Shown piece after piece: positions 1 through 8,127 of a DNA stretch of 64,000 nucleotides. This DNA is from G963422565 sp963422565 (GTDB taxonomy: Bacteria > Pseudomonadota > Alphaproteobacteria > MPNO01). The stretch lies in contig OY730228.1 in NCBI GenBank assembly GCA_963422565.1, positions 2,418,001-2,482,000 on the forward strand, written 5' to 3'. Numbering within the stretch: position 1 is the stretch's first letter; every line of letters begins with the position of its first letter. The notes below the pieces were generated by a model, which searched no databases, had not been told where the DNA came from, and was given only the letters and a program-made list of their open reading frames with translations. Both the position numbers and the translations under genes were made by a program.

Positions 1-2
1 TG

Positions 3-145
3 ATCCCCGACCCGCTGGTCTCCGGGGCGGCGGCCGCCGTCGCGGCGGGAGCGTTCCTGGTCGAGAGGCTCGACCACCGTGCGGCGCACGACCCGAACGG
101 GCAACATCGCCGACGGGCAACATCAAGGGAGGACGATTCATGTTG
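3..145 (+). CDS. Possible C-terminal end of an upstream gene (partial)
   Basis: Reading frame 3 is open from the window edge to a TGA that overlaps the start of the TAXI gene. It encodes a small-residue, alanine-rich stretch that could be a last membrane helix, followed by a polar tail. TAXI binding proteins are often encoded next to fused TRAP permeases, so this could be the end of such a permease, but too little is visible to say. The direct repeat ACGGGCAACATC at 97-108 and 113-124 lies inside it. Confidence 0.25.
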
Positions 146-1144
146 AGACGGTTGGGGGTTCTTGCGGCCGCGGGTCTGATCGCGGTCTCGATCGGGGGCA
201 CGGGCCACGCGCAGAAGCGGCAGATCAAGATGTCGACGATCGCGCCGGGCTCGTCGATGTATCTGGTGATGACCACCTTTGCCAACCTGGTCAACCAGGG
301 TCAGAACGAGTTCGAGATCACGGTCGACGCCACCGGCACCGCCACCAAGCACATGGTGGATGTCGCGCGCGGCTCGATCGACATGTCGATGACGGCGCCC
401 GTCCCCTATGGCTGGATGGTCAAGGGCACGCGGGTCTACAAGAAGCTCAAGGGCGTGAAGGAGCTCGCCAAGAAACTCCGCGCGGTCTACTGGTTCCCGC
501 TGGGCGGGTACCACTACACGGTCTACGAGGATTCCGGGATCAGGACGCTCGCGGACATCAAGGGCAAGCGGGCGTTCGTCGGCCCGCCCTCGGGCGGCCA
601 GCTCGTCACCGGGCTCGCCTTTATCAAGGCGTTGACCGGGCTCACGCCGAAGGACTTCAAGAGCGTCAACCTCAACTTCGCCTCGGCGCTCCAGGCCTTC
701 CAGGACCGGCAGATCGACGTCTACACGATCGGCTGCCTGGATCCCTGCGCCCAGCTCCAGCAGGTCGCCGCGACCTCGAAGATCCGCTTCCTCGGCGTGA
801 AGACCTACGAAGAGCTTGGCGCCACGAAGGCGCTCGACGCGTTCTTCAAGCCTCTCGGGCGGACCAAGGGCGTGATCCGCAAGGACGCCTACGGCGCCAA
901 CCAGACCAACCAGGCCGATATGTGGGTCAACAACGCCATCCTCGGCGTGACCGCGCGGGCGAGCCTCGAGGACGAGATCGTCTACCGGATGATGAAGCTG
1001 TTCTGGTCGAATCTCGACGGCATCCGCGAGAGCGCGCCCTATATGGACGCGGTCACGCTCGAGTTCGCGACCCAGAAGGCGAACATGACGTTCCATCCGG
1101 GCGCCGTCAAATACTACAAGGAGGTCGGCGTCTGGACCCGCTGA
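140..1144 (+). CDS. TAXI-family TRAP transporter solute-binding protein
   Basis: This is a periplasmic substrate-binding protein of the TAXI/NMT1-like superfamily, 334 residues, the usual length. Residues 1-24 form a signal peptide ending GHA. The body has family features such as the TIAPGSSMY start of the mature domain, the ATGTATKHMVDVARG segment and the LADIKGKRAFVGPPSGG loop. The start is supported by an AGGGAGG ribosome site seven bases upstream. TAXI proteins deliver ligands to TRAP permeases; no complete permease gene is visible here, although the reading frame running in from the window edge could be one. The ligand cannot be told from sequence. A strong stem-loop follows the stop. 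Confidence 0.85.
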   Translation: MLRRLGVLAAAGLIAVSIGGTGHAQKRQIKMSTIAPGSSMYLVMTTFANLVNQGQNEFEITVDATGTATKHMVDVARGSIDMSMTAPVPYGWMVKGTRVYKKLKGVKELAKKLRAVYWFPLGGYHYTVYEDSGIRTLADIKGKRAFVGPPSGGQLVTGLAFIKALTGLTPKDFKSVNLNFASALQAFQDRQIDVYTIGCLDPCAQLQQVAATSKIRFLGVKTYEELGATKALDAFFKPLGRTKGVIRKDAYGANQTNQADMWVNNAILGVTARASLEDEIVYRMMKLFWSNLDGIRESAPYMDAVTLEFATQKANMTFHPGAVKYYKEVGVWTR

Positions 1145-1157
1145 GCCCGGAAAGACC

Positions 1158-1188
1158 GCCGTCCGGTCCCGCGGCGGGGCCGGACGGC
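1158..1188. terminator. Stem-loop after the TAXI gene
   Basis: A 13-bp inverted repeat with one mismatch (GCCGTCCGGTCCC and GGGGCCGGACGGC) around a 5-base loop sits 14 bases after the TAXI stop codon. There is no U-tract, so it is either a GC-rich terminator or a 3' end protecting hairpin. Confidence 0.5.
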
Positions 1189-1230
1189 CGTTCCGACGGA
1201 CCACGCTTCGGACGACCGCCTCGCCTGGCC

Positions 1231-1660
1231 ATGCGCGATCCCGCCCGGCTTCCGCCCCTCGGCTCCGATCTCGTCCGGATCGCCGAGAGCTTCGCGGCGG
1301 CGCCGGTCACCGGTCTGCTCGGCGCCCGCATCCTCTCCTGGGACTCCGAACGTCGGGTGCTGATCACCGCCTATGACGCGAGGCCCGAGTTCTGCAACCT
1401 GGTCGGGACCATCCAGGGCGGCATCCTGACGGCGATGCTCGACGACGCCATGTCCTATGCCGCCCTGGTCCGCCTGGGCGAGGCCTGCCGGGTCCCGTCG
1501 CTCGAGATCAAGACGACCCATCTCGCCCCGGCGCGGCAGGGCCGGGTGCGGCGAGGGCGAAGAGGTCCGGCCAGGGCGCTCGATCGCCTTCCTCGCCGGC
1601 CGGTTGTTCGACGACAAGGACAAGCTGATCGCCATCGCGACCGCGCTGATCCGCGGATGA
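1231..1660 (+). pseudogene. Frameshifted PaaI-like (hotdog-fold) thioesterase
   Basis: The first frame, from an ATG at 1231, gives a hotdog-fold thioesterase N-terminus with the characteristic NLVGTIQGGILTAMLDDAM helix segment and an ending THLAPARQG. Homology then continues in the next frame (GEGEEVRPGRSIAFLAGRLF, then KLIAIATALIRG, stop at 1660). The frame change lies around 1545-1553 and needs one extra base or two missing bases. PaaI-type enzymes hydrolyse acyl-CoA thioesters, often aromatic ones, in the cytoplasm. The whole fold is visible apart from the shift, so the mutation looks recent, or it is a sequencing error. Downstream sequence is also debris. Confidence 0.7.
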
Positions 1661-1680
1661 TCGGCCCTGCCGCGCCCGGC

Positions 1681-1746
1681 GGTCGGTCCTTCGCGCAGGG
1701 GCTTTCGGTCCGCGCGGTCTCCGCGTCCCGCGCACCGATGGGCGGG
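1681..1746. repeat. Direct repeat copy A of the dehalogenase gene tail
   Basis: These 66 bases match 8883-8948 at 62 positions in the same orientation. Copy B is the 3' end of the intact reductive dehalogenase gene. Copy A encodes, on the minus strand, the matching tail PPIGARDAETARTESP, fused in one frame to the broken NnrU gene. Similarity stops sharply after the GGGCGGG end. Confidence 0.8.
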
Positions 1747-1749
1747 CGC

Positions 1750-2085
1750 GCCAGCCTGCGGCCGTCGGCGCTCTGCATCGCGGGCGCACCGAACAGCGCG
1801 GCACGGATGCGGGTCGGCAGATAGGCCGCAGCGAACGGTGCCAAGCCGACCGGCCGAGATCAGGGCGGCCTCGCGCCCCCGGCCCGGCGGCGCGTAGAGC
1901 GGATCCGAGGGCGCCTCCGGGAATCCCCGCCCACCATCACGAGGCCGGCCATCGCGACGAGCGAAAAGACGCCGCGACAGGCCCCCCTCGCCCGGGCGGT
2001 CCGCCAGCGTCGCGCGCAATCGCGGGATATCGGGTATCGGATGCACGGCGACGAACAGCGCAGGACCGGCAACGAGAAAACTCAT
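1750..2085 (-). pseudogene. Degraded NnrU-family membrane protein gene
   Basis: The start at 2085, MSFLVAGPALFVAVHPIPD, and the following LRATLADRPGEGG segment match the N-terminus of NnrU, an inner-membrane protein linked to denitrification and carotenoid-isomerase-like families. Homology then jumps frames: GVFSLVAMAGLVMVGG, then LYAPPG, then APFAAAYLPTRIRAALFG. Several frameshifts are therefore needed and the helices are incomplete. The 3' end runs into the repeated dehalogenase tail. A GAGGGG ribosome site precedes the start, so this was once a functional gene. Identification is from remembered family sequence pattern. Confidence 0.6.
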
Positions 2086-2254
2086 CGGAATGACCCCTCG
2101 ACGCGCAATATCGCGCCATGGCGTGCATGGCGATCCCGCCGGCGGTAGCGCCAAGCCCGGACCGGGGCCGTCCGATCGTTGTCATGTCGCGCAACGCCCG
2201 GACCGGTCGCATCGCCGTTCGGCGCGCGGATGCGCGCCCGTTTCGTCCGGCGGG

Positions 2255-3787
2255 TCACGCCGCCGGGACGAAGATGCCATGGAAGCCGAGCGGCAGGGGA
2301 TAGGGCAGGCGGGCGACCGCGCGCGGCCCGTCGGCGAGGCGAATGGCGTCGAAGACCGCGAGCTGGGTGACCCCGCGTTCGAGGTCCAGGGCCGTGCCGA
2401 TCAGCCAGCCGTCCGCCTCCGTTCCGGCGCCGGGGCGCGGCACGAACACATGCTCTTCGGGGATGAAGCCCGGACCGTAGATGTAGGTCTCCGCTTCGCC
2501 GCTCTCGATATCCCAGCGCGCCACGCGGTCGTAGCCGAACGACCCGGCCTCCGCGCGATCGGCCGGCGCGCCGGCCAAGCTGTAGACATGGCGGTAGCGC
2601 CTGCCGACGACGCTTGGCGCGACCCGGGGAAACTCGGCCGCGCGATCGGACACCTGCTGCTCGACGGCATCGCCCCTGCCGAGCGCGACCTGGGCGAAGC
2701 GCATCGGTTCGTTGGGCGGGCGCCATTTGCCGCGCATGATCTCGCGGAAGCTCTCGGTCACTTCGCTCGCATCCGCCGCGACGCAGTAGTCGAAGCGGAT
2801 GGTCTCCCCGTCCTCCCAGGCGTTGCCGAAGTGGAACGTGAATCCGGCGGGCAGCTGCCACCAGCGTCGCTGCCCGAAATCGTCCTTGCGCACGGCGAGC
2901 ACGCGCGTGCCGAGCTCGGGCCGCCAGACATGGGCGTCGAGAAAACTGACATCGGGCCCCAGACGTTCCCTGTCGAACACCAGCGGCGGCAGGACGAAGA
3001 CCAGATGATTCGCCGTGACCACGAAGTCGTGGACCATGCCGAGCGGCGTCACGGCAATCTTCCCGACCCTGTCCAGCTTGCCGGCGGCGTCGATCCGATA
3101 GGGCAGCAGGAAACCCTGGGGCAGCGCGTAGCCGAACGCCCAGACCGTGCCGTCGGGCTCGACCTTCGGGTGCGCGGTAAAGGGGGCGCCGCGCAGATCG
3201 TCCCGCCACGTCTTGGTCCCGAGCGTCTCCAGCGACCGCGGATCGAGGCGATGCGGCGAGCCCGCCTCCCACAGGGCCAGAAGCTCGCCGGCGTGATGAA
3301 GGAGGCTGATATTCGCGACGTTGATCGTATCAGGACCCGAAACGCGCAACCCGTCGGCCAGCGGCGTGCCGAACGCCGGCCACAACATGCGCCCGGCCTC
3401 CTGTTCCGCGCGCCGCTTTCCGGTGGCGACGAACCTGCCGAGATGGCGAACGCGGCCGTCGGAAATGCGGAACGCCTGGACCATGCCGTCGCCGTCGAAC
3501 CAGTGACGATAGCGCCGCCCGCCGATCTCGTGGCCGGCGGGGCCGTTGCGGTAGAAGACGCCGGCGAGAGCCTCCGGCCACCGCCCCTCGATCGCCGGAT
3601 CGTCGGCGACAAGCTGGTTCCTGTTCACGCCTTGCCAGCCCAGCAGCGCCGGGTTGTCCGCGCGCGCCGCGTCGAAGCCCCGCTTCCAGGGGTCCTCCCC
3701 GGCCTGCGCGACACGGAAGGGAAACGCCAATGAGGCGCCCAGACCGCTCGATGCGGCGAGCGCGACGAAGTTGCGGCGTGTCATCAT
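2255..3787 (-). CDS. Carotenoid oxygenase (RPE65/CCD family), Tat-exported
   Basis: This 510-residue protein belongs to the carotenoid cleavage oxygenase family, beta-propeller Fe(II) enzymes that cleave carotenoids, stilbenes or lignin-derived phenylpropenes. The four iron-ligand histidines are visible: H206 (AHPK), H253 (VHDF), H319 (FHFGN) and H503 (FHGIF). The N-terminus MTRRNFVALAASSG has the twin-arginine pattern with a hydrophobic run to about residue 28, so the mature enzyme probably sits in the periplasm. Export is unusual for the family and argues against a strictly cytoplasmic carotenoid role. It is the last gene of an operon behind a PadR regulator and a DUF2141 protein, only 3 bases after the latter. 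The exact substrate is unknown. Confidence 0.85.
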   Translation of the reverse strand: MMTRRNFVALAASSGLGASLAFPFRVAQAGEDPWKRGFDAARADNPALLGWQGVNRNQLVADDPAIEGRWPEALAGVFYRNGPAGHEIGGRRYRHWFDGDGMVQAFRISDGRVRHLGRFVATGKRRAEQEAGRMLWPAFGTPLADGLRVSGPDTINVANISLLHHAGELLALWEAGSPHRLDPRSLETLGTKTWRDDLRGAPFTAHPKVEPDGTVWAFGYALPQGFLLPYRIDAAGKLDRVGKIAVTPLGMVHDFVVTANHLVFVLPPLVFDRERLGPDVSFLDAHVWRPELGTRVLAVRKDDFGQRRWWQLPAGFTFHFGNAWEDGETIRFDYCVAADASEVTESFREIMRGKWRPPNEPMRFAQVALGRGDAVEQQVSDRAAEFPRVAPSVVGRRYRHVYSLAGAPADRAEAGSFGYDRVARWDIESGEAETYIYGPGFIPEEHVFVPRPGAGTEADGWLIGTALDLERGVTQLAVFDAIRLADGPRAVARLPYPLPLGFHGIFVPAA

Positions 3788-3790
3788 CGC

Positions 3791-4240
3791 TCAGTCATCC
3801 TGATAGATCAGTTTGGCCGCCGTGCGGGCGGTTGCGTCTCCCGTCGGAACCTCGACGGCGGCATGGGAGAAGCCCGGCGGGCCGAAGGTCCCGGTCGCGT
3901 TCCGGCTGAATCCGTAGCCTTCCGTCGGAATGCCCAGAAAATTGCTGTCGAGCTCGCCGTTGTCGTTCTCGTCGTGGAAGACGGCGACGGCGAACTCGCC
4001 CGCCGGAAGGTCGGTGAAGACGAAACGATGGTCGCCGGGCGCCGCCGTCGCCCATTGCGCCGCGACTGCGCCCTCCGCATCGGGAAACGTCCCGGCGCCG
4101 GCTCCGGCGTGAAGCGCTGCCAGCACCTTGCCGGCATCGTTCCTGATCGCCTCGACCACGATCTCCAGATCGCCGGCAAGCGCGGGCGCCGCCGTCGCAC
4201 CGAAGACGGCGATGGCCGCAATCAGTCGTATTCCGCGCAT
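3791..4240 (-). CDS. DUF2141 family exported protein
   Basis: This 149-residue protein has a clear signal peptide (residues 1-22, ending APALAG) and the DUF2141 beta-sandwich pattern: FTDLPAGEFAVAVFHDENDN, then GELDSNFLGIPTEGYGFS. The ATG at 4240 is chosen over an upstream GTG in the same frame because it carries an AAGGAGGG ribosome site and the signal sequence starts there. The start overlaps the end of the PadR gene by 19 bases, and the carotenoid oxygenase gene follows after 3 bases. DUF2141 proteins are common next to carotenoid-metabolism genes; their biochemical role is unknown, and a periplasmic lipid- or pigment-binding role is only inference. Confidence 0.8.
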   Translation of the reverse strand: MRGIRLIAAIAVFGATAAPALAGDLEIVVEAIRNDAGKVLAALHAGAGAGTFPDAEGAVAAQWATAAPGDHRFVFTDLPAGEFAVAVFHDENDNGELDSNFLGIPTEGYGFSRNATGTFGPPGFSHAAVEVPTGDATARTAAKLIYQDD

Positions 4241-4866
4241 CGGATTCCCTCCTTCTCGGGTTGCGAGACTGCCGGCCGGTTCCGGCCGGCTTCGCCGCGC
4301 CGCGGGCCGTCCTCGCAGGCCTCGGCCAGGCGGCGCAGTTCCTCCAGCGCGCGGTCGCACCATTCGATCCGCGCCTGCATCGATCCGATCCCGTAGTCCA
4401 GCGTCAGGCGCCAGAACGGCAGGCGCGGATCGTCCGCGTGGCTGTCCCGGAGCTTCCCGGCGATGGCCCGGTAGCGGTAGAGGCTCTCGACCGTCCGCGC
4501 TCGGGCGGCCTCGACATGGCTCCGACCGACCGACAGCGGCACTTCATCGCCGAAGAACAGCTTGAGCAGGAGCTCGATTCGGGGCGGCGTTTCCGTCGCC
4601 GGCGCACACAGCCACTCATGCAGCGCCTCGCGGCCGGCGGCGGTGATTCGATGCACGTGCCGGGCCCGCCTGCCCGCGTCTTCGGCCGGCCGGCTCGTAA
4701 TCCAGCCTTCCTCGGCGAGGCGCCTGAGCATCGGATATATCTGGCCGTAGCTCTCCGACCAGAAGTTGCCGACGCTGCCGGCGACGGCCTGCTTGAGGTC
4801 GTAGCCCGACATCGGGCGCCAGGTAAGGAATCCGAGCAGGGCGTAGGCGGTCCGGTTCTCGATCAC
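4222..4866 (-). CDS. PadR-family transcriptional regulator
   Basis: This 214-residue protein has the PadR winged-helix domain (residues about 5-80: AYALLGFLTWRPMSGYDLK, then SYGQIYPMLRRLAEEGWI) followed by the alpha-helical Vir_act_alpha_C dimerisation domain to about residue 185. PadR proteins usually repress genes for phenolic acid or efflux functions and are released by the phenolic compound. It is the first gene of the operon with the DUF2141 and carotenoid oxygenase genes, so it likely controls them and itself. An AT-rich dyad lies 22 bases upstream of its start. The hypothesis that a phenolic compound is both the inducer and the oxygenase substrate is inference. Confidence 0.85.
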   Translation of the reverse strand: MIENRTAYALLGFLTWRPMSGYDLKQAVAGSVGNFWSESYGQIYPMLRRLAEEGWITSRPAEDAGRRARHVHRITAAGREALHEWLCAPATETPPRIELLLKLFFGDEVPLSVGRSHVEAARARTVESLYRYRAIAGKLRDSHADDPRLPFWRLTLDYGIGSMQARIEWCDRALEELRRLAEACEDGPRRGEAGRNRPAVSQPEKEGIRCAEYD

Positions 4867-4888
4867 TGCGCGTCCGATCGCACTTGAC

Positions 4889-4909
4889 GATATATCTTTA
4901 TGATATATA
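4889..4909. promoter_or_regulatory. AT-rich dyad, candidate PadR operator
   Basis: GATATATC and GATATATA flank TTTAT, an AT island in otherwise GC-rich DNA, directly upstream of the PadR gene. The left arm is itself palindromic. The position overlaps where the promoter of the minus-strand operon must lie, which suits an autorepressor site. Confidence 0.5.
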
Positions 4910-4929
4910 GCCCCCGCGCACTGTCAAGA

Positions 4930-5512
4930 GGAATTCCCTTTGTAGAATCGTTGCTCCCGGGTCGGGCAGGGCGCATCACCGAGCGCGCGCAGCGCCTCGG
5001 CGACCGCCGCGACGCCGTCGAGCGGATGCGCGATGCGGTGGCCGGGCAGTACCGCGCCGCCACCGGCGAGGTCTGGCGCCCGAGGCGCGGCAGCCACACC
5101 AGCCAGACCGGCAAGCTGACTTCCGCCGCCATCGAGGCCCGCGACTTCCAGCGCGCCCGCAAGGACCGCGGGACCCGCGCGCATCTGCCGAGCGGCGCCC
5201 TGGTCGCCATCGCCGGCGGCAGGCACATCGCCGGCTCGACCGCGTCCGCGCCAGATACCCGGACATGGTACTCGTCCATGACGGCGGCCCCGGCGTCGAG
5301 AAGCTCGCCGCGCAGTGGGCCGAACAAACGGCGTGGACCAGATCGTCCGCAAGCCGGACGGGAACGCACACGGACGCGCCGCGCCCTTCCGGCGCAACGA
5401 CGCGCTGCCCGATCTCCTGGCGAAGGGCATCAGGGCCTTTCCGGGCAGCGGCATCGCCGACAACCCGGTCGACAAGGCGGTGGAGCTCGGCATCCCGGTG
5501 ATGCGGGCGTGA
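4930..5512 (+). pseudogene. Broken SLOG/DUF2493-family gene
   Basis: Three frames together give a protein of the YspA/DUF2493 (SLOG superfamily) type common on integrative elements of alphaproteobacteria. Frame 1 carries ITERAQRLGDRRDAVERM, RRGSHTSQTGKLTSAAIEAR and LVAIAGG; frame 3 from 5265 carries MVLVHDGGPGVEKLAAQWAE; frame 2 from about 5320 carries GRAAPFRRNDALPDLL and the ending AVELGIPVMRA before the stop at 5512. Two frameshifts (about 5225-5262 and 5320) and a missing N-terminus make it non-functional. SLOG proteins bind nucleotide-derived ligands and often act in defence or conjugation; here it marks element decay. Confidence 0.65.
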
Positions 5513-5717
5513 ACCGTCCCGCGACGACGGACCGTGGCGACCCGCCGGCGCGGCCCGTTCGCCCTTCCCGTCACGATCCGGCGCGGCGGCGCGGGCAGCG
5601 CCGCATCGACAATCTCCTGCATGGCGGACCGCGCCTGCGTCGCCGCCGCTGCGGTAACGGGCGCGCCGCTCCCGCCTGCGCTCGCGGTAAAGTGTAAATG
5701 GAGCGCCGACGCCCCGA

Positions 5718-6509
5718 ATGCCGGCGCTCGCACGGCTCGGCAAGCGCCGCGTCGCCGATATCGGCAATAAGGACGCCGCCGCACTGCATCAGGACGTGCC
5801 CGGCCATGCCAACCGGACGCTCGGCGTCCTGTCCCGGATGCTGACCCTGGCCGAGGTCTGGGAGATGTGTCCCGAGGGCGTGAACCCCTGCCGCCATGTC
5901 AGGAAATACCCCGAGAGGAAGCCCTCGCGCTTCCTCTCCGACGACGAGTACCGGCGTCTCGGCGCCGCGCTGCGCGACGCCGAGACGGAGGGTCTGGCCT
6001 CGCCGGCGGCGGTTGCCGCCCTGCGCCTGCTGATGCTGACCGGGTGCCGCAGCGGGGAGACCCTGTCCCTGAAGTGGGAGCATGTCGACCTCGACCGGGG
6101 TGGTCTCCGGCTGCCGGATTCCAAGACCGGGGCGAAGATCGTGCCTCTGGGCGAGCCGGCGGTCGCCGTGCTGCGCGGCATCGCGCGCAGCGAGGACAGC
6201 CCCTGGGTCCTCCCGGGCTTCAAGCGGGGCACCGATCTCGCCTATCTCCACGAGCCGTGGCATCGCATCCTGAAGCGCGCCGGGATCGGGAACCTGCGCA
6301 TCCACGATCTCCGGCACCGCTTCGCCAGCGGAGGCCTGCTGGTCGGCGAGGGGCTGCCCACCATCGGCAAGCTGCTCGGCTACAACAAGGTCCAGACCAC
6401 CGCCCGATACGCCCACCTCGCCAACGATCCCCTGAAGTCCGCCGCCAACAGGATTGCGAGCCGGATTGCCGAGGTCGTCGGACAGGACGACGGCCCGATG
6501 GTGTCGTGA
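5718..6509 (+). CDS. Truncated tyrosine-type site-specific integrase
   Basis: The 263 residues cover the catalytic domain of a phage/ICE-type integrase. Visible catalytic residues are R111 (TGCRSGE), K137 (SKTGAK), H196 and R199 (HDLRH) and the nucleophile Y231 (ARYAHL). The position normally held by His or Trp in GH/GW is Tyr (LLGYNK, Y222). The N-terminal arm-binding domain of about 130-180 residues is absent and the reading frame begins in the middle of the core-binding domain (LGKRRVADI), so the protein is probably inactive. It sits just inside the decayed element, between the broken SLOG gene and the AbiE pair. Confidence 0.75.
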   Translation: MPALARLGKRRVADIGNKDAAALHQDVPGHANRTLGVLSRMLTLAEVWEMCPEGVNPCRHVRKYPERKPSRFLSDDEYRRLGAALRDAETEGLASPAAVAALRLLMLTGCRSGETLSLKWEHVDLDRGGLRLPDSKTGAKIVPLGEPAVAVLRGIARSEDSPWVLPGFKRGTDLAYLHEPWHRILKRAGIGNLRIHDLRHRFASGGLLVGEGLPTIGKLLGYNKVQTTARYAHLANDPLKSAANRIASRIAEVVGQDDGPMVS

Positions 6510-6554
6510 CCGCCTTGCCAAGCCCTGCGCCCCGTGAGAAATCCGGTCACTTGC

Positions 6555-6583
6555 TTGACGACCGGCTGGCCAATTGATATGAA
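6555..6583 (+). promoter_or_regulatory. Candidate promoter of the AbiE operon
   Basis: TTGACG, a 17-base spacer and TATGAA precede the AbiEi gene, within an AT-rich stretch (6570-6620) that contrasts with its surroundings. AbiEi proteins autoregulate by binding repeats upstream of their start, so the AT-rich leader may include the operator. Confidence 0.45.
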
Positions 6584-6623
6584 AACAAAGAACATAAATA
6601 TCATAAATCGTGGATTTGTACCA

Positions 6624-7241
6624 ATGCCGAAGACTGGCACACAACGGGATCTGGCCCGCGACCTCCTCCGCAGCCGGGGAATTGTGCGTCCTTGCGAATT
6701 CGCGGCTGCCGGCGCCACCGCCGCGACCATCGGCCGGATGTGCCGGGACGGCGAGATCGCTCGTCTCGCGCGCGGGCTGTATCAGCTGCCGGATGCGCCG
6801 CTCGACGCCCATCACAGCCTCGCGGAAGCCGCCAAGCGCGTGCCGAAAGGGGTCGTGTGCCTCGTTTCCGCGCTGGCCTTTCACGACCTCACCGATCTGC
6901 TGCCCCGGGCGGTGTGGATGGCCATCGGCGCGAAGGACTGGGCCCCCAGGGGCAAGAGACCGGCGATCCGGATCGTCCGGTTCACCGAGGCGTTCCTGAC
7001 CGACGATGTCGTCACCGAACGTATCGAAGGCGTGCCGGTGAAGATATTCGGCGTCGCCAAGACGATCGCCGACTGCTTTCGCCATCGCCGGACCGTGGGC
7101 CAGTCGGTGGCTCTGGAGGGGCTGCAGGAGGCCCTCCGGCAGCGCAAGGCGACTCCCGCGGAGATCGCCCGTCATGCCGAGCGCGGCCGGGTGGCCGGCG
7201 TGGTGCGCCCCTATCTGGAAGCGCTCACCGCCAATGGCTAG
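6624..7241 (+). CDS. abiEi: Type IV antitoxin, AbiEi family
   Basis: The 205-residue protein has the AbiEi layout: N-terminal winged helix (residues about 5-60, LARDLLRSRGIVRPCEF, then GLYQLPDAP) and a C-terminal domain with the VKIFGVAKTIADCFRHR motif that recurs across the family. AbiEi represses its own operon and counters the AbiEii nucleotidyltransferase toxin without binding it. The start at 6624 (MPKTGTQRDLA) is preferred because the candidate promoter would place the transcript start after an earlier ATG at 6579; that earlier start would add 15 residues. It overlaps abiEii by 8 bases. The pair is intact although the element around it is decayed. Confidence 0.85.
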   Translation: MPKTGTQRDLARDLLRSRGIVRPCEFAAAGATAATIGRMCRDGEIARLARGLYQLPDAPLDAHHSLAEAAKRVPKGVVCLVSALAFHDLTDLLPRAVWMAIGAKDWAPRGKRPAIRIVRFTEAFLTDDVVTERIEGVPVKIFGVAKTIADCFRHRRTVGQSVALEGLQEALRQRKATPAEIARHAERGRVAGVVRPYLEALTANG

Positions 7242-8109
7242 GGGGATCGTCAACATCGGCGCCTCGGTCCGCACCCGCCTGTTGCAGGTCGGCAGGCGGA
7301 CGGGGCAGAACTTCGAACTCGTCCTCAACCGCTATGCCGTCGAGCGGCTTCTCTACCGGCTCACGCGGTCGCGCCATGCCGACCGCTTCGTGCTGAAGGG
7401 CGCCACGTTGCTGATGACCTGGTTCGACGAACCGTTCCGGGTCTCGCGCGATCTCGATCTGCTCGGCTACGGCGACCCGGCTCCCGAAGCGGTGCTGACG
7501 ATGTTCAGGGAGATATTCGGTATCGAGGAGCGCGACGGGATCGACTTCGACGCCGACGGTGCGCGGGTCGTCCGCATTCGCGAGGACAACGAATACGGGG
7601 GCCTCCGAATCCGGACGACAGCCGACATCGGCGGCGCCCGCATCGCGGTGAATGTGGACGTGGGGTTCGGCGATGCCGCCGATCCCGAACCGGAGATGCT
7701 CGACTACCCGGTCCTGCTCGACATGCCGCCGCCACGCCTGCGCGGTTACGCCCGCGAGACCGTGATCGCGGAGAAGTTCCAGGCGATGGTCGTTCTCGGA
7801 CGGGCCAACAGCCGCATGAAGGACTATTTCGACATCTGGATGCTGAGCCGGTCATTCGATTGCGATCGCGCACGGCTTGCACGGGCGGTCTCTGCGACCT
7901 TCGAACGGCGACGGACCGCAATACCGGATGAAACACCGGACGCGCTGGCGCCGGTCTTCGCGGAAGACGAGGGGAGGCAGCGGCAGTGGAATGCGTTTGC
8001 CCGGGAAGTGGCGGCTGCTCCCGGATCGCTTGCCGAGGTGGTCACGGCGCTGGAGGCCTTTCTCATGCCGGCTGCCGCAGCAGCACTCGAGGCGGACCAC
8101 GGGCGATGA
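7234..8109 (+). CDS. abiEii: AbiEii-type nucleotidyltransferase toxin
   Basis: The 291-residue protein is a DNA-polymerase-beta-like nucleotidyltransferase of the AbiEii/AbiGii group. The motif KGATLLMTWF followed by SRDLDLLGYG supplies the Gly-rich turn and metal-binding aspartates, and AEKFQAMVVLG and KDYFDIWML are the conserved downstream segments. Family members add nucleotides to tRNA or other RNA, stalling growth during phage infection. The start at 7234 overlaps the antitoxin stop by 8 bases (ATGGCTAG), indicating translational coupling; a longer start is possible but lies inside abiEi. Confidence 0.85.
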   Translation: MARGIVNIGASVRTRLLQVGRRTGQNFELVLNRYAVERLLYRLTRSRHADRFVLKGATLLMTWFDEPFRVSRDLDLLGYGDPAPEAVLTMFREIFGIEERDGIDFDADGARVVRIREDNEYGGLRIRTTADIGGARIAVNVDVGFGDAADPEPEMLDYPVLLDMPPPRLRGYARETVIAEKFQAMVVLGRANSRMKDYFDIWMLSRSFDCDRARLARAVSATFERRRTAIPDETPDALAPVFAEDEGRQRQWNAFAREVAAAPGSLAEVVTALEAFLMPAAAAALEADHGR

Positions 8110-8127
8110 CGCAGGCCGGCGCAGGTG

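Noticed and set aside
2090..3733. A 547-codon plus-strand frame opposite the carotenoid oxygenase
   Set aside because: Antisense shadow; the minus strand has all four iron-ligand histidines and a Tat signal.
5571..7328. A 585-codon minus-strand frame across the integrase and abiEi
   Set aside because: Shadow of the two plus-strand genes; no recognisable domain, and it would cross the AbiE promoter region.
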